From Gracilaria gracilis (lineage: Eukaryota > Rhodophyta > Florideophyceae > Gracilariales > Gracilariaceae), in assembly GCA_030374805.1 (NCBI GenBank), contig JARGSG010000019.1, positions 496,001 to 560,000 of the forward strand: a stretch of DNA of 64,000 nucleotides, written 5' to 3'. The notes below the pieces were generated by a model. It was not told where the DNA came from and ran no database searches. It saw nothing but the letters and a program-made list of their open reading frames with translations. This document shows, one piece after another, positions 40,281 through 51,038 of the stretch; positions within the stretch are counted from its first letter, which is position 1, and each line of letters opens with the position of its first letter. The position numbers and the translations under genes are program-made.

Positions 40281-41710
40281 GGCATACTTTCCGGTCTCGT
40301 TCTTGTTCGATCTCAGTTATCTGCGTAGTGCTCAACTTGAGCTGTCCCAAACTGGTTTCGAAATGCTCTGAAGCCAATTTGTAAAGAGGCACTATCGTGG
40401 TTGGTGCATGCGTTCACGCTCGCTGGTCGCGCCGGCGTTTCTCTGGCAGTCTTGCGATGCAGCGGGGGAGGTGAAATCACGTGATAAGACACGTGCATCA
40501 ATCCCCCCGTTTTCTTCTGTAAGTTAAAAACTGTAGATCGCCTGGTTCCAAAAAGACCTCCAACTTACCCTCGTTTTATCCCGTTTCATCGATACATCCC
40601 TCCGCCGGTTGCAGTAAGAAAAGTTAAGAGGGTTTAAACTTTAAAGGTCCTACCCTTGTGTACATCCGTTCATCGAACGGATTCTGTTGTACTGTTCTCT
40701 ACTAGCTCGAAGACTGCATGCTTTGATTTGGTTTCCGTCCATCGCACGTTGTCTGTCTTATTTCAGAACGACTTAAAAGTGCTCGTGTCGATTCGTTCCT
40801 CACGTTTTCCTGCCCAGATAAGTCTATCTACTGCTTTAGGATTGTTCCTATCCACTTAAGACTCACTCGAGACCGAGCTCTTTCTGTCAGGCTCATTTCT
40901 TGTTCTACATGCGAGTAAGTACTCGTAGAGTGATGTAGTTCTTCATGCAACCGATCGCTTGCGCTTCTTCTTAATTTAACAAAGATTGTTTTTGTACAAG
41001 GGTACAGGAGATACCTTGCTCGAAGACGCCGTCGCAAAAGGAAGCAGAAGCGAGTTCAGTGTCTCCCTGTGGAAACCAAGGTTTAAAAAAATGATGTTTT
41101 CCATGCTTCACGCGGTTTGAAGACGAGAAAGGTTTTAACCTTTCTCGTCCGAGGGCATCGAAACAAGCGCCGACCTATTCAAGCCGCATGCCTTGCGGAA
41201 AAGAAGCAGTAACAAACAGCTGACGGGGCTCAACGGCGGTGTGTACGACTGACGATGACGGTGCGAGTGCAATCGGTAATTGCCAAATCGCCAACGCAAG
41301 GAATGTAGACTGACGCGGGTGGGGCGGATCTCCTCGCGGAGCACACGCTTAGCTGGCTAGAGCGGTAACGGCATTTGCGAGAAGCGCAGGAGCACAAAGG
41401 TGGATGCTGGCGGCTGGAACTTGGGCCAGAAAAGTGGCGAACTGGCGGTTTGGTGTTTTTGCACGCCTTGAATCATTCAAGTTGAATGCCATGCATAGCT
41501 TTTTTTTTGAGGGGGCGCAGTGTTTATTGCTATTGTGTCATGATCCACAATCAACTCTCTTCTCCGATCGAAGCGTCAAACTTCGGAATAGGTTCGCCCA
41601 TTGTGTGCACTCGCAGCTTCATTCTGAACGAAAAGGTTGTGTCGCGCTCTCTTGAAATCCGGATGCCCCTATCGGTAAAGGCGTTAGCCATCTTATAACA
41701 CCCTCTAATT
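40281..41710. other. Intergenic, no gene seen
   Basis: 1.4 kb without a supported gene. It holds a 28-bp palindrome at 41122-41149. The last 200 bp presumably include the TMEM208 promoter. Short frames on both strands show no similarity. Confidence 0.5.
41122..41149. repeat. 28-bp near-perfect palindrome
   Basis: GACGAGAAAGGTT and AACCTTTCTCGTC pair over 13 bp around a TT centre. It could be a cruciform or RNA hairpin; function unknown. Confidence 0.75.
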
Positions 41711-42211
41711 ATGGCGAACTCCTCCGCAAAGAAGCTGTACAAGGCCAATACTAAGAAACTAGGTACCCTTCGTGCTGTCTTACTGGCATCCAACCTGGTT
41801 TATGCATTACGCTTCGCCGTTTTGCGAGGTATTCCTCGCTTCTATCAAATCGTTTGGCCGATTCTTTTGATTCTCTATGCCTTGCCGTACATGTTTCTTC
41901 GATCTGCTGCACAGCCAACTTTCGATTCTTATGGCAACATTGTCGATGCTGGTACTGATTTATCTAATCCAGGTGTACTTGAGTATTGCCATGACCTTTT
42001 GTATCTCACTGTTGCTGTGCAAGTCGGCGTTCTCTTTTCCAAGTGGATGTTGCTCGTGTACCTAATCATACCGGCGTTCGTGGTTCACAAAATGTGTTCT
42101 GCAACCTCTCCGTTTTCGGGGGATGGCGAAGAAGAGCAGATTGATGAATATGCGGCTATGAGCAGGAAGGAGAGAAGAAAGGCCGATCGGAAGGCCAAAC
42201 GACAGAGATAA
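41711..42211 (+). CDS. TMEM208: TMEM208/SND2-like ER membrane protein
   Basis: A 166-aa protein from ATG 41711. It fits the TMEM208 family: basic N-terminus MANSSAKKLYKANTKKLGTL, three hydrophobic segments (AVLLASNLVYALRFAVL; IVWPILLILYALPYMFL; LLYLTVAVQVGVLFSKWMLL plus VYLIIPAFVVHKM), the signature SAAQPTFDSYGNIVDAGTDL with GVLEYCHDLLYLT, and a Lys/Arg-rich cytosolic tail (SRKERRKADRKAKRQR). SND2/TMEM208 helps target proteins to the ER independently of SRP. Single exon, normal length. Confidence 0.93.
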   Translation: MANSSAKKLYKANTKKLGTLRAVLLASNLVYALRFAVLRGIPRFYQIVWPILLILYALPYMFLRSAAQPTFDSYGNIVDAGTDLSNPGVLEYCHDLLYLTVAVQVGVLFSKWMLLVYLIIPAFVVHKMCSATSPFSGDGEEEQIDEYAAMSRKERRKADRKAKRQR

Positions 42212-42594
42212 GCTTTATGGTCATCTCGCTGTCAAAATCAACCCACAAGTTCTTTGGTTATATCAGGTACAGGGCACCAGGGGTACAGCGAATTTATGTA
42301 ATGATATACTGTTTTCATGCTCGAGAAACAGGTAAAGCTCATGTGTTGTCAGTGAAGGACATGTTGGCCTGATATCATCATCCCTGTCAACGCCCTCGCT
42401 CATTGTTTCGTGTTGTTCACTGATCACATGTACGTTTAACTGTCGTAGGCATTTGGACCCGATTCAAAGGAGAAGGATCCCGGATCTCTTTCGTTGCGGT
42501 TAGTATGGAGGTAATACCGAGCGACATGTATCTAGGAATTCTACCATGAGAAGCACGAAGCCGTATTTGCTCTAGCCATTTCGTCCAACATCTC
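42212..42594. other. Intergenic between convergent genes
   Basis: 383 bp, presumably 3' UTRs of TMEM208 and the sulfotransferase. Nothing else seen. Confidence 0.5.
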
Positions 42595-43692
42595 TTATCC
42601 AGTGTATTTGGTATCGCAGTACTTCACATGCCCACTGCTAAAATTGCATGTACATTCGTTCCGCATGTCGTCAAACATATGGCGCCATACATGGCATCCG
42701 TAAAAGTTATCGCACAGCTCTTGCCAGTTGGTAACCACGTCACAGAGATTGTCTCTAGTTGCTTTGTATCTCGACGGCTCTGTTGGAGCATATTTCAAGC
42801 CAAGGAACTCTTGCAAGTTCCTCATCACTGCCGCTCTCTCGTATAGGTAGTCCTCATAAGGTAATGCATGCACGCATGAGCTTCCATTTGTTATTAAGTT
42901 GACCGCTTTGGAAATATGCATATCAGAGTGGACGCAGTCCTTCAAAATGTTGTGAAACACATCAAAGTTATCGATTTTGAAGCTACAACCAACTCCCGTG
43001 CTGCAGCGGTTTTGGACTTCCTCAGCACTCCGCAATCCTTCAACGGACGCCTTATCCCGAAGGTGTTTAGACGAGTACTCACCGACAGCTTGTTTAAGGA
43101 TGTTGTTGCGGTACTGCCAGATAATCCGAGTGTCGAACTTACGAACGAGAGCGGCCCATTCTCCCGGCGCTTTCCGTATATGCATGGGTCTAATCTTGAA
43201 ACCCCCTGCCTTTCCAGCCTTTATCGCTTTTTCAAAGAAATCGCGAGTATATTCTAAGGCCAATGTTGTATTGTGAAGGTACTCACCGTGATCGACAGGT
43301 TCTGGTAATTCAACAAGAACTTCGGGATGCGACCTTAACTCAGATAGCATCGCTGTTGATCCGCTATGCCCCATGAACACAAACAGAAATGTGCTAGCCC
43401 TTTCTTTCGGCCGTGCACATTCTGGAAGCGTTTGTGTGAGACGTGATCCAGGAATTGTGTGCTTGACCATCTGGTTTTCTTCATTGACATCGATTTCCCG
43501 TTGGTTTGAGTTATTTGTAAAATCTTCACGACGAAAAGAGGGCGAATCTCCTAAAGGCGCTGGCGCGTATAGTGATATGTTTGTGAGGATCGAACTCTCT
43601 GTCTTGAACATGAAATAAATGACGAGGAAAGTGAGAGCGATAGGAAATGTTCGCAGAAATTGGTGTTGCCATACATGTGCACCAGAAGTCAT
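42595..43692 (-). CDS. Golgi-type II membrane carbohydrate sulfotransferase
   Basis: A 365-aa protein from ATG 43692. A short cytosolic head is followed by one signal-anchor helix (FPIALTFLVIYFMF), then a lumenal stem and catalytic domain. The 5'-phosphosulfate loop reads FLFVFMGHSGSTAMLSEL. The 3'-phosphate-binding block is FDTRIIWQYRNNILKQAVGE. Several paired Cys lie in the C-terminal part (CSTGVGC, CTCNFSSGHVKYC). Such enzymes move sulfate from PAPS to sugars; in red algae the likely acceptors are cell-wall galactans, but the sequence does not show which. Single exon. Confidence 0.85.
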   Translation of the reverse strand: MTSGAHVWQHQFLRTFPIALTFLVIYFMFKTESSILTNISLYAPAPLGDSPSFRREDFTNNSNQREIDVNEENQMVKHTIPGSRLTQTLPECARPKERASTFLFVFMGHSGSTAMLSELRSHPEVLVELPEPVDHGEYLHNTTLALEYTRDFFEKAIKAGKAGGFKIRPMHIRKAPGEWAALVRKFDTRIIWQYRNNILKQAVGEYSSKHLRDKASVEGLRSAEEVQNRCSTGVGCSFKIDNFDVFHNILKDCVHSDMHISKAVNLITNGSSCVHALPYEDYLYERAAVMRNLQEFLGLKYAPTEPSRYKATRDNLCDVVTNWQELCDNFYGCHVWRHMFDDMRNECTCNFSSGHVKYCDTKYTG

Positions 43693-44644
43693 GGTGGTAC
43701 TTGTTTGTTAGGGAGGTGCAGATGATGTGAGTAGAAGGTATTTCTGCTCAAACAATAAGCATACGTATTCTTGGACTCGATGTTCAAATATAAGATGCCG
43801 AAAGTCTCCTCTATCAAACCTAACGGCTGTTGAACAGCAAGAAGGTTACTGAGACCAATGCCGTTCGACATTGGAACGAATCACATATTTCATCAACCGT
43901 TTTAAACAACGTCATGTGTTTCCGGGTGGTCCGCACTCTTTCAGCTATTACTGCAAGTATGCAGTCACCGAATTGCAGTCGAAAACAGGGCCATGGCTTT
44001 TAAAACGGCTTTCGACGAGAATGATCGAACAGTAAGCCGTTTGATACCAAACGAGCTTTCATTGTAAACTCTTGATCACAGCAGGCAGTTTAGTACAACC
44101 TGAGCACTGGTTGTAAACGTCTGTTGTCCAAGTTCATGTTGCTTGTATCTCACACTGTTTCTGTTAATAAAAGGTTTCTGTTTCAAAACGGATTTCCGTG
44201 CTTAAAACCCTATCTAACCTTACGTCGTCCTTCGACAGCAAATGAGTGGCAGTTGCAACGGCAACTCTACTTTCTTGATGAAAATAGTTTGAAGACTATA
44301 TCCAAATGTAACTCTTACAGTCCAATTAAGCAGCACAGTTTGTTTTACAAGGGTTACCGATTTCTCCTTCTAGGACTTCCTACCCTTTTCATCCGGATTC
44401 CTTTTATCAGTCATTTCAAAACAGTTTAAATCTTACTTCATGAAGAACGATGCAGATGACCCCCCTAGACAAAGATTTAACTTCCATAGCACTGGTCAAA
44501 AGCATATTTCGTTGAGGCATTTCCGCAACCCAGAAATGGTTCAAGCTTGGAGCTAGAAGTGGGCAACATCTCTTCTTTATTATGGCCTGCCGCAACATCT
44601 CAAACCCAGAAATTGCAACTTTCGGCCCTGTTCAACTCTCCTTT
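43693..44644. other. Intergenic, no gene seen
   Basis: About 950 bp between the 5' end of the sulfotransferase and the 3' end of the MADS gene. A 101-codon plus-strand frame (44124-44429) is not recognisable. The sulfotransferase promoter should lie in the left part. Confidence 0.5.
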
Positions 44645-46777
44645 TTATTGCTGCTCGTTGTTTCGTTGTACCCCATCTTCCACTTCTTCACCTGTCTTGT
44701 CAGACGGCCCACGCACGAAAGGGGCATTGTTAGAGCTCTGAAACAGAGACCGAGTGGATGATGTATCAAGACCAAAGAATCTCGGAGTGAGAGGAATGAT
44801 TTCGTTCTGCGGCAAAGCAAAGGGATTCCGATTTCTTCTTCTGGTCGACGAACTATCAAGATTGAAAAACCTTGTCAGTGAGACGCTATTTCCGCCATCG
44901 TTAGATGACAGGGAGTTCAATGACGGCCAGGCAGGCTGACCTTGAGGTGTGGGTGGAATCTGAAGTCGAGGAATACTCCCAATAGCATCCGACAAGTTTG
45001 GAATTGGGGGCGGGCTCGCTCTTGATGTGATGTTCAGGGCGCCCGTCGAGGTCTGAGGGTGTGTCCCTTCTTGCCGGACTTCAATTCTTGGAAGGGGTAG
45101 ATTTTCTGTGCCCTCGTTCTCTTTGTTCGACAATCGGCTCTTGTCCGGCGACTCATGAGATGCTTTTAGGTCTTTGGATCCATGAGAACCAATGCTGGGC
45201 TTTTCTGCTTGTTTCATCTGCAGATGCTCTGCCAAGGCCTCGGTATGGGGGACGTCCATATTGTCCGTCTTAGAAACGGAAACCTCGACTGATTCAGCAG
45301 GCTCATCTCGTTCCTTCTTCAAGTATCTATGAGAATGCTGCTCAACAGACTGCTGCCCAACTTCGTGGCTAACTTCGTTTCCATCTGCAACCGGGTTGTG
45401 CTGATCATCAACTCGGGCTTCTGCTTCCAAGTAAGGGACTTGTTGACTCAATTGGATGCTTGTTTCTGGTGGGGGTATGGTTTCAGGGGGAATTTCTGGC
45501 ATTTGTCGCTGATAACTGGGGTGCGAGGATGGTGGATAAGCTTGGGCGGGAGCTACTGATGCATATGCATCAACCGGAACTGATATCCTCGCAGCTTGAT
45601 GTACCTGGTTCTCAGTTGGATGTGGATGCACAAAGTTAGCAACTTGATTCCTTCCATCGGACGAGCCCGGCAAAGAGGGAATCGTGGGTGTCGTGTGATA
45701 CATCTGTTGGGTGCTCGCAACTGTTCCGTAGTTATTATGAGGACCATGGTGAGATGACATTGGATCAGGTCCATATCCATGTTGCTGTGTCGTGTATTGG
45801 GTGGGGACGACAGGTAGTGGGTGTGGGACCCGAACGATCTGGGTGAGCGGTACGGTATGAATCGGGCTCGGAGCATTCAAGCTGTGGCTCGTGTTTACCC
45901 GTGAGGTCATATGCTGGGCCGGGGTTGAAACATGGTTGTTCACAATGTGCGGGATCTGCATCCCATTCGTTGGAACTGCAAAGGTGGGTGTTTCTCCAGA
46001 GGAAAGCTTGCGTCTCTTTGCTTCAGGCAAATCGAGTTCTTCTTCAAATTTGTAGGTGGGGCGGGGGCGACGGGAGGCGGCTAGAGAAGCACTTTGAGCC
46101 GCCATTGCAACATTGGGTTCATTCACGGGTATGTTTGAATGGGCTCTCGCGGCCGCAATATCGAAGAACTGCATTACATATGCCCAAATTGGACGTGTGA
46201 CGATGGTTAGTTCCAGGACGAAGCCAGTCCCACCGCACCTACAATACCAAGGTTTCTGAAAAAGATAGTATGCTTACCTGCTCGGGCTTACGGCGTTCCA
46301 TGGGGCCGCTATAGGTAGCATAACGGTTGAGAACTCTTTCCATCGGAATAGAGCTATACTCAAAAAGCTTTCCGTTATGGGGATTGTAGACAATGACGGC
46401 GATTTCACAATCACAAAGAATTCCCTGTTACAAATTGAAGCAGAAGGAATGACAAGGAGCGTGAGTGTGATGGCTTTCAAGAACCAATGCTTGGATTCGT
46501 TGATGTCAGGAATGACATTTGAACCTACCAGTTCCATGGCTTTCTTAAGAAGACCATTCTTGCGCTTCAGAAAAGTAACCTGTTATAAAGAAGTAGAACC
46601 TCCACGAACTCGTTAGACGCTGGTATGATATGATTCTTTTCAATTGCTGTGTTTGGTTTCTGGACATACCTGTCGCGTGCGGTTATCAACAATCCTTCGA
46701 ATTTGTATCTTTCCCCTTTTCTGCGGAGCAGGAGGGCGCGAAGAAGTAGATTGTACAGGATCATTCCCAGAGTTCAT
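44645..46777 (-). CDS. MADS-box transcription factor (MEF2/SRF-like), four exons
   Basis: Exons: 46670-46777, 46529-46579, 46278-46424 and 44645-46168, joined by GT-AG introns of 90, 104 and 109 bp; total 609 aa. The MADS domain (about residues 21-78) is spread over the first three exons: [33 protein letters not shown], then [20 protein letters not shown]. It is followed by a MEF2-like extension ([20 protein letters not shown]). The rest, in one long exon, is Pro/Ser/Gln/His-rich and probably disordered. The tail has an internal repeat ([13 protein letters not shown] and [13 protein letters not shown]), perhaps a cofactor docking motif. There is no plant K-box. DNA target (CArG-like) and role are inferred. 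Confidence 0.93.
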
Positions 46778-48569
46778 CGTTACCAATTGGGAACAAGAAG
46801 GCAAAACAAGGAGGGTAGGTTCCGTTCCTTTTCCAGAAATCTCTGAATCGCGAAACGGGCTCCTCTTCGACGACAACGTCCAGATGTGGAGCTGTCGACC
46901 AATATGTACTGGTGGATGCAGAAGATGGTGGTTCTGGACGTTTAAGCAAGTCCTTAAACTAACACGAACGGCTAGAAGCTGAATGGTTGTTTGCTACAAA
47001 AGACCCTGATTTGAATATTAAAGAATGTGACTCTGCTAGGGAGAGGCTGGTCGTGTTGGATGTATGATGTATCTGGAACCGGATTTGAAAGCATTTACGG
47101 TTGCGTTGAACGGATTCATATATCCTCTCCAAGGATAATCACAGGAGAGGTGGTTGCCGAGGGGAATATTGGCCAACCGACGCATATTTTCAGCTCGATG
47201 GGAATTGATGAATTGATGCTTATCATACCTGTCAAAATGTCACTATGACTACCGTTGTACCTCACCTTGCTGCTGTGCGTTTCGAGAGCATTTTATTGAT
47301 TTGAGTTGAGCATGAGAATTAAGGACTTGAAATTCAAGAGAGAGGGAAATGCGTTTTCCTTGTTGAAGGGAAAATTTCCCCTATCAGCTTTGTCCATGGG
47401 CGGAAAGCCATCAAGGATTGCATTAGTTCTGGAGTAATTGATACGGAGCAAATGCAATACTTGACCGAGAAACTGCCTTAAAAGCCTTCGACATCGCCAA
47501 AAGGCACAGACATCAAGGGTTCCATCATAAGAGCTCGTGGTACAGAAACATACTGCACGCATTGCGAAAAGAAAGCCTTCCTTTGATGGAACTATTTCTG
47601 AACCGCCCATTGACTAAACTCTCCAGAAATGGCAACACAGAACGGAGGCACTACATGATGTTCAGGTATTTGCGCCTCCAAACATGAAACATTGTGCCTG
47701 GTTCCTCTTTGAAGTACAAAGCTTCATATGTGCTTGGAATGCTCTGTATTTATGGAATTACCACTGAGGAAGAGGGGAAGAGAAAGACGTTTATAGTTGG
47801 GTTGTAGATTGTCACCGCACTGGTTGTTGCTTCAATTTCAGTACTGTAGTGGTGTGAAGGGACAAGATTTGCTCCCAAGCCCGCTGCTAGATATCTTTGC
47901 CTCGAGGAAAGCATTAGTAGGCAGTTCAGTCCCGTCAAACTCCTCTATCCCGAATCCTGACCAGGTCTTTGTCAAGAAGCCAAAGACTTGGCGCGATGGT
48001 TTTCAGAAGCGAGGCGGCTGTTGAACGACTGCGTCTCGTGAGCACAGACGTTCAAACGGCCATCGTTCTCGTGTCGGAATGCCTGACAAGAGCGCATGTG
48101 CGACGTGGGTTGGACATCGCACATGCGCTTGTGCGGTACGTGTACAGCGCTCTGCGTGCAGGGATGGCCGCTGTGTGAACCTGGCATTACAAAGGACCCG
48201 CCACGGTTTACAGCGTATTAGAGCGGTGATTCGCTGGCTGCAAGCCGTTGTGCCGATGAATTGTGGCTCGCAGCGGTGGCGCGGAAGATCGGAAACCTTA
48301 TTTTCCATCGGTTGCGCGCGCGCTCGCCGTCAGCGAGCTCGCGCCGTCGCCGTCGGTCTCCGCACGTCCACCAATCGCTTCCGTGCGTTGTCTACAACAG
48401 TCCTACTTGGCCTTGAGTTCCTGCCGTACAGCCTCCAAGCAATTCCTTTTATCCGCCCGTTGTGCTACCATCCTCAAGCCCAACTTTCAGACACGACCGA
48501 GCTCTTGGACTTCGTTGCGGACGCGCCTCACTTTGTTTCTTGCTAACTGTTCACGCCCCTGTCTTGGAA
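46778..48569. other. Intergenic, no supported gene
   Basis: 1.8 kb between the MADS gene start and ClpS, transcribed away from each other. A minus-strand 105-codon frame (47293-47610) and longer frames at 48003-48546 are not recognisable; the latter arise from a GC-rich stretch before ClpS. Promoters for both genes should lie at the two ends. Confidence 0.45.
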
Positions 48570-49010
48570 ATGGCTTTTCTGAATCCCGTTCCGTTGCGTT
48601 CTGCGACTGTTGCTCGCTGCAATGCGCCGGCTGTCTGTCGTCGCCGGCCACGCATGGCCGCCCTGGACGCCCCAGTCAAGGAGGACATCCGCACCAAGTT
48701 CAATAACCTGCTCGCAAAGACGCCATCCACCACGCCATCCACAGAGAACACTGGGGTGAAGCAGAAGATTGACCCAGGGAAGTACTACAAGGTGTTGATC
48801 TTTAACGATGAAATGCACTCCAAGGACTTCGTCACCAAGGTCTTGTTGAAGGTTATCCCAGGCCTTACACCCGACGCTGCATGGGCTGTCATGAACAAGG
48901 CTCACACTCATGGCAAGGCTGTTGTGGGGGTCTGGATATTTGAGATTAGTGAGGGATACTGTGATTTGTTGAGGAACAACGGTCTTCGCTCTGACATTGA
49001 AGAGGCATGA
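48570..49010 (+). CDS. CLPS: ClpS N-end-rule adaptor, plastid-targeted
   Basis: A 146-aa protein from ATG 48570. The first 35 residues (rich in Arg/Ala/Val/Cys, no acids) look like a plastid transit peptide. The ClpS core has YYKVLIFNDEMHSKDFVTKV (including the ND/E motif of the N-degron pocket), LTPDAAWAVMNKAHTHGKAV and GVWIFEISEGYCDLLRNNGL. ClpS delivers proteins with destabilising N-terminal residues to the Clp protease. A downstream Met (MAALDAP) could mark the mature start. The frame is open upstream but lacks a credible start. Confidence 0.95.
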   Translation: MAFLNPVPLRSATVARCNAPAVCRRRPRMAALDAPVKEDIRTKFNNLLAKTPSTTPSTENTGVKQKIDPGKYYKVLIFNDEMHSKDFVTKVLLKVIPGLTPDAAWAVMNKAHTHGKAVVGVWIFEISEGYCDLLRNNGLRSDIEEA

Positions 49011-49368
49011 ATATACTTGCCATCATATGCTTCGTACTTGATCGTACGGATCCGGGTCTGCTCAGTCTGAGACATGCGATGATGTTGACCCTCAAATTTT
49101 ACGAGCCCTCGTCGTAACATTGCGTATTGCGACTTGGGGAATTGCGATGTAGAGGTTGGAGTCTTCTGCCTTTGCGAAATTATTGGTGAGCCGTGCCTTT
49201 AACGACTTCGTTCTAATAAGCTGTTTTTGTCAATATATCTAGGTAGTATAGGAAGCATAATATAAACGAGTCGTGCAGCGCACCGTCTTGCACGAAATGG
49301 GGTCTACTTATATATTTATCTCATCGCAGTGGATGAAGCGGCACTTTTGGGTAATCGGTCGCACCAGT
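49011..49368. other. Intergenic between convergent ClpS and NTF2-like genes
   Basis: A 358-bp gap, probably overlapping 3' UTRs; no gene seen. Confidence 0.5.
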
Positions 49369-49863
49369 TTACTTTGGGGACTTGGACCTGGTGCCGACAT
49401 ATATCCGATTGATTTTACCAGACCTGTTGAATCCCATATGAGCAACCACCCCAACGTTAAGCATAAGAATCTTGACGTTACCCAATATTTCAGCTCTGTC
49501 TATAGCATCGTTCCAGGTCGCATTTTGCCATGTACCAGTCGGTTTCACCGTGCTCAGGTAGTTTTCAAATTGTTGTTTACCAAGGTATGTACCATCTCGC
49601 GACGATTGTAGCTCGATGTCTTCAGACACCAGATTGAGAAGTTTCTGGTTGTTACCGGCCATGCGTAATTGAATGTAGCTTTCGGCAAGTTGTAGACGGC
49701 GACGCTCACGTGCTGACACCGGAGAGGTTATGTTGTCGGCCGTTCCTCGTCCGCGGTCGAGTAGGTCGCGAATGGCGTCAACGGCGGCGATGACCATAGG
49801 TTTGGTCGGCGTGTTAGTATCGCAGTTATTAGCACTTGACGCTCCGGTACAAATTTGCGGCAT
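49369..49863 (-). CDS. NTF2-like (SnoaL-type) fold protein, unknown function
   Basis: A 164-aa protein from ATG 49863. A helical start (AESYIQLRMAGNNQKLLNLV) is followed by strands: SEDIELQSSRDGTYLGKQQF, ENYLSTVKPTGTWQNATWND, EILGNVKILMLNVGVVAHMG and a last strand GKINRIYVGTRS. This matches the layout of small NTF2-like proteins often found in plastid-bearing algae. No catalytic residues can be assigned. The fold call rests on pattern only. Confidence 0.6.
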   Translation of the reverse strand: MPQICTGASSANNCDTNTPTKPMVIAAVDAIRDLLDRGRGTADNITSPVSARERRRLQLAESYIQLRMAGNNQKLLNLVSEDIELQSSRDGTYLGKQQFENYLSTVKPTGTWQNATWNDAIDRAEILGNVKILMLNVGVVAHMGFNRSGKINRIYVGTRSKSPK

Positions 49864-51038
49864 GTTGGATTGAGGCGGAGCAATAAGAACAGGCTAAGCG
49901 TCGTGTTGTCCTGAGTTTGTTCTGGATATGCTCTGCGAGGGGTTGCTGTTGAAGCACGTCCTGTATAAGGCTGAAAAGGCTGTGTTCTGCTTGACAGGAG
50001 TTTGTGAGGAGTGGCGGCGAAAGCAAAGGGAGGGTTCAGTGAAACGAATGAGCGAAAGTGGTTGAGAGCAAGTAGATAAGATGCAGCGCCTTGTTTGTCG
50101 GCACTTGGTGAACCCAAGTCGTGTACATATTGCAGTAGCTTCTGGTAGCCCACTAAACCCCAGTAACCCGAGTGGGCCACAAACCCGATGACAGAGACAG
50201 AGCATATGGCCCAGTTAAGAGTGCATCGATATTGCAAGGTGGTAAGTGATTTCGCGCTCGCGATATCATGTATTATGTCATGATGGGATGCAGATATCGG
50301 GAAAACTACGTCTATTCCTGGAAGTTGGGTGCGGTGAAGGGCACGCAACCTCCGGGAATGAGGCAGCTTGTACAGATAAAGCACAGTTTCACGGAAGTGA
50401 ATAAGAGCCGCGACCTAAGCAATGTGGATGACTGACTAATTGGTCATCTGCTTCGACAAGCCATGAAGCGGACAAATGCCAAGTTGGAATTGCTTGTCAC
50501 TGAGGAGCATCAAGGGTTTGCGGGCGCAAATCAGCATTGCTCTGCCCTTGAAATGCATTTCTCGCGGGATGACGACATTTTGAATGGCGTTCAGCTGGTC
50601 TGCAGACTGCGCCGCAGAGTCTACGGCCACGGTGTTGTTGTTGAGGCGCATGATGCGCCTCACGAGATATGGACCCGGGACGGACCGTAACGGGGCGACG
50701 AGAGCATGGCGGTTTAGCTGTATCTACAATAGCTGTATCTACAATAGCTGTGCTCTGCACTCATGCGCCAATGCAAAAATGCTGACAGTGGTGGCGGCGT
50801 GAGGGGGCTGCGCAGGGATCAGCGCAGCGCACAGGGCCACGGCCACGTCTATCGCTCTTCACGGCCAGTCGTGAGCGCCGTGGAAGAGAGCTATCTACAA
50901 CTTCGTTCAACCTCAACTCGTTCCGTCGCGGCTATCGTAGCGCGTGGATAATCGTTCAACCACAACGAGCGCGCCCTCGTTATTTTCCCCGTTGTCATTT
51001 CCGTTGACACGCGCTTCCCTAACAGCTGTGCACCCACC
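49864..51038. other. Intergenic, one possible small minus-strand frame
   Basis: About 1.2 kb between divergent genes. A 68-71 codon minus-strand frame (50436-50663, ATG-started) is smooth and slightly basic (PREMHFKGRAMLICARKPLM) but unrecognised. A tandem of two 15-bp units AGCTGTATCTACAAT lies near 50717-50747. The promoter of the methyltransferase gene should lie just before 51039. Confidence 0.4.

Noticed and set aside
48003-48546. Several overlapping frames upstream of ClpS
   Set aside because: Open in both strands because of GC-rich composition; none has a domain, and ClpS has its own good start at 48570.
49728-50384. 218-codon minus-strand frame overlapping the NTF2-like gene start
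   Set aside because: No credible ATG-led domain, different phase from the supported gene, composition like a shadow frame.
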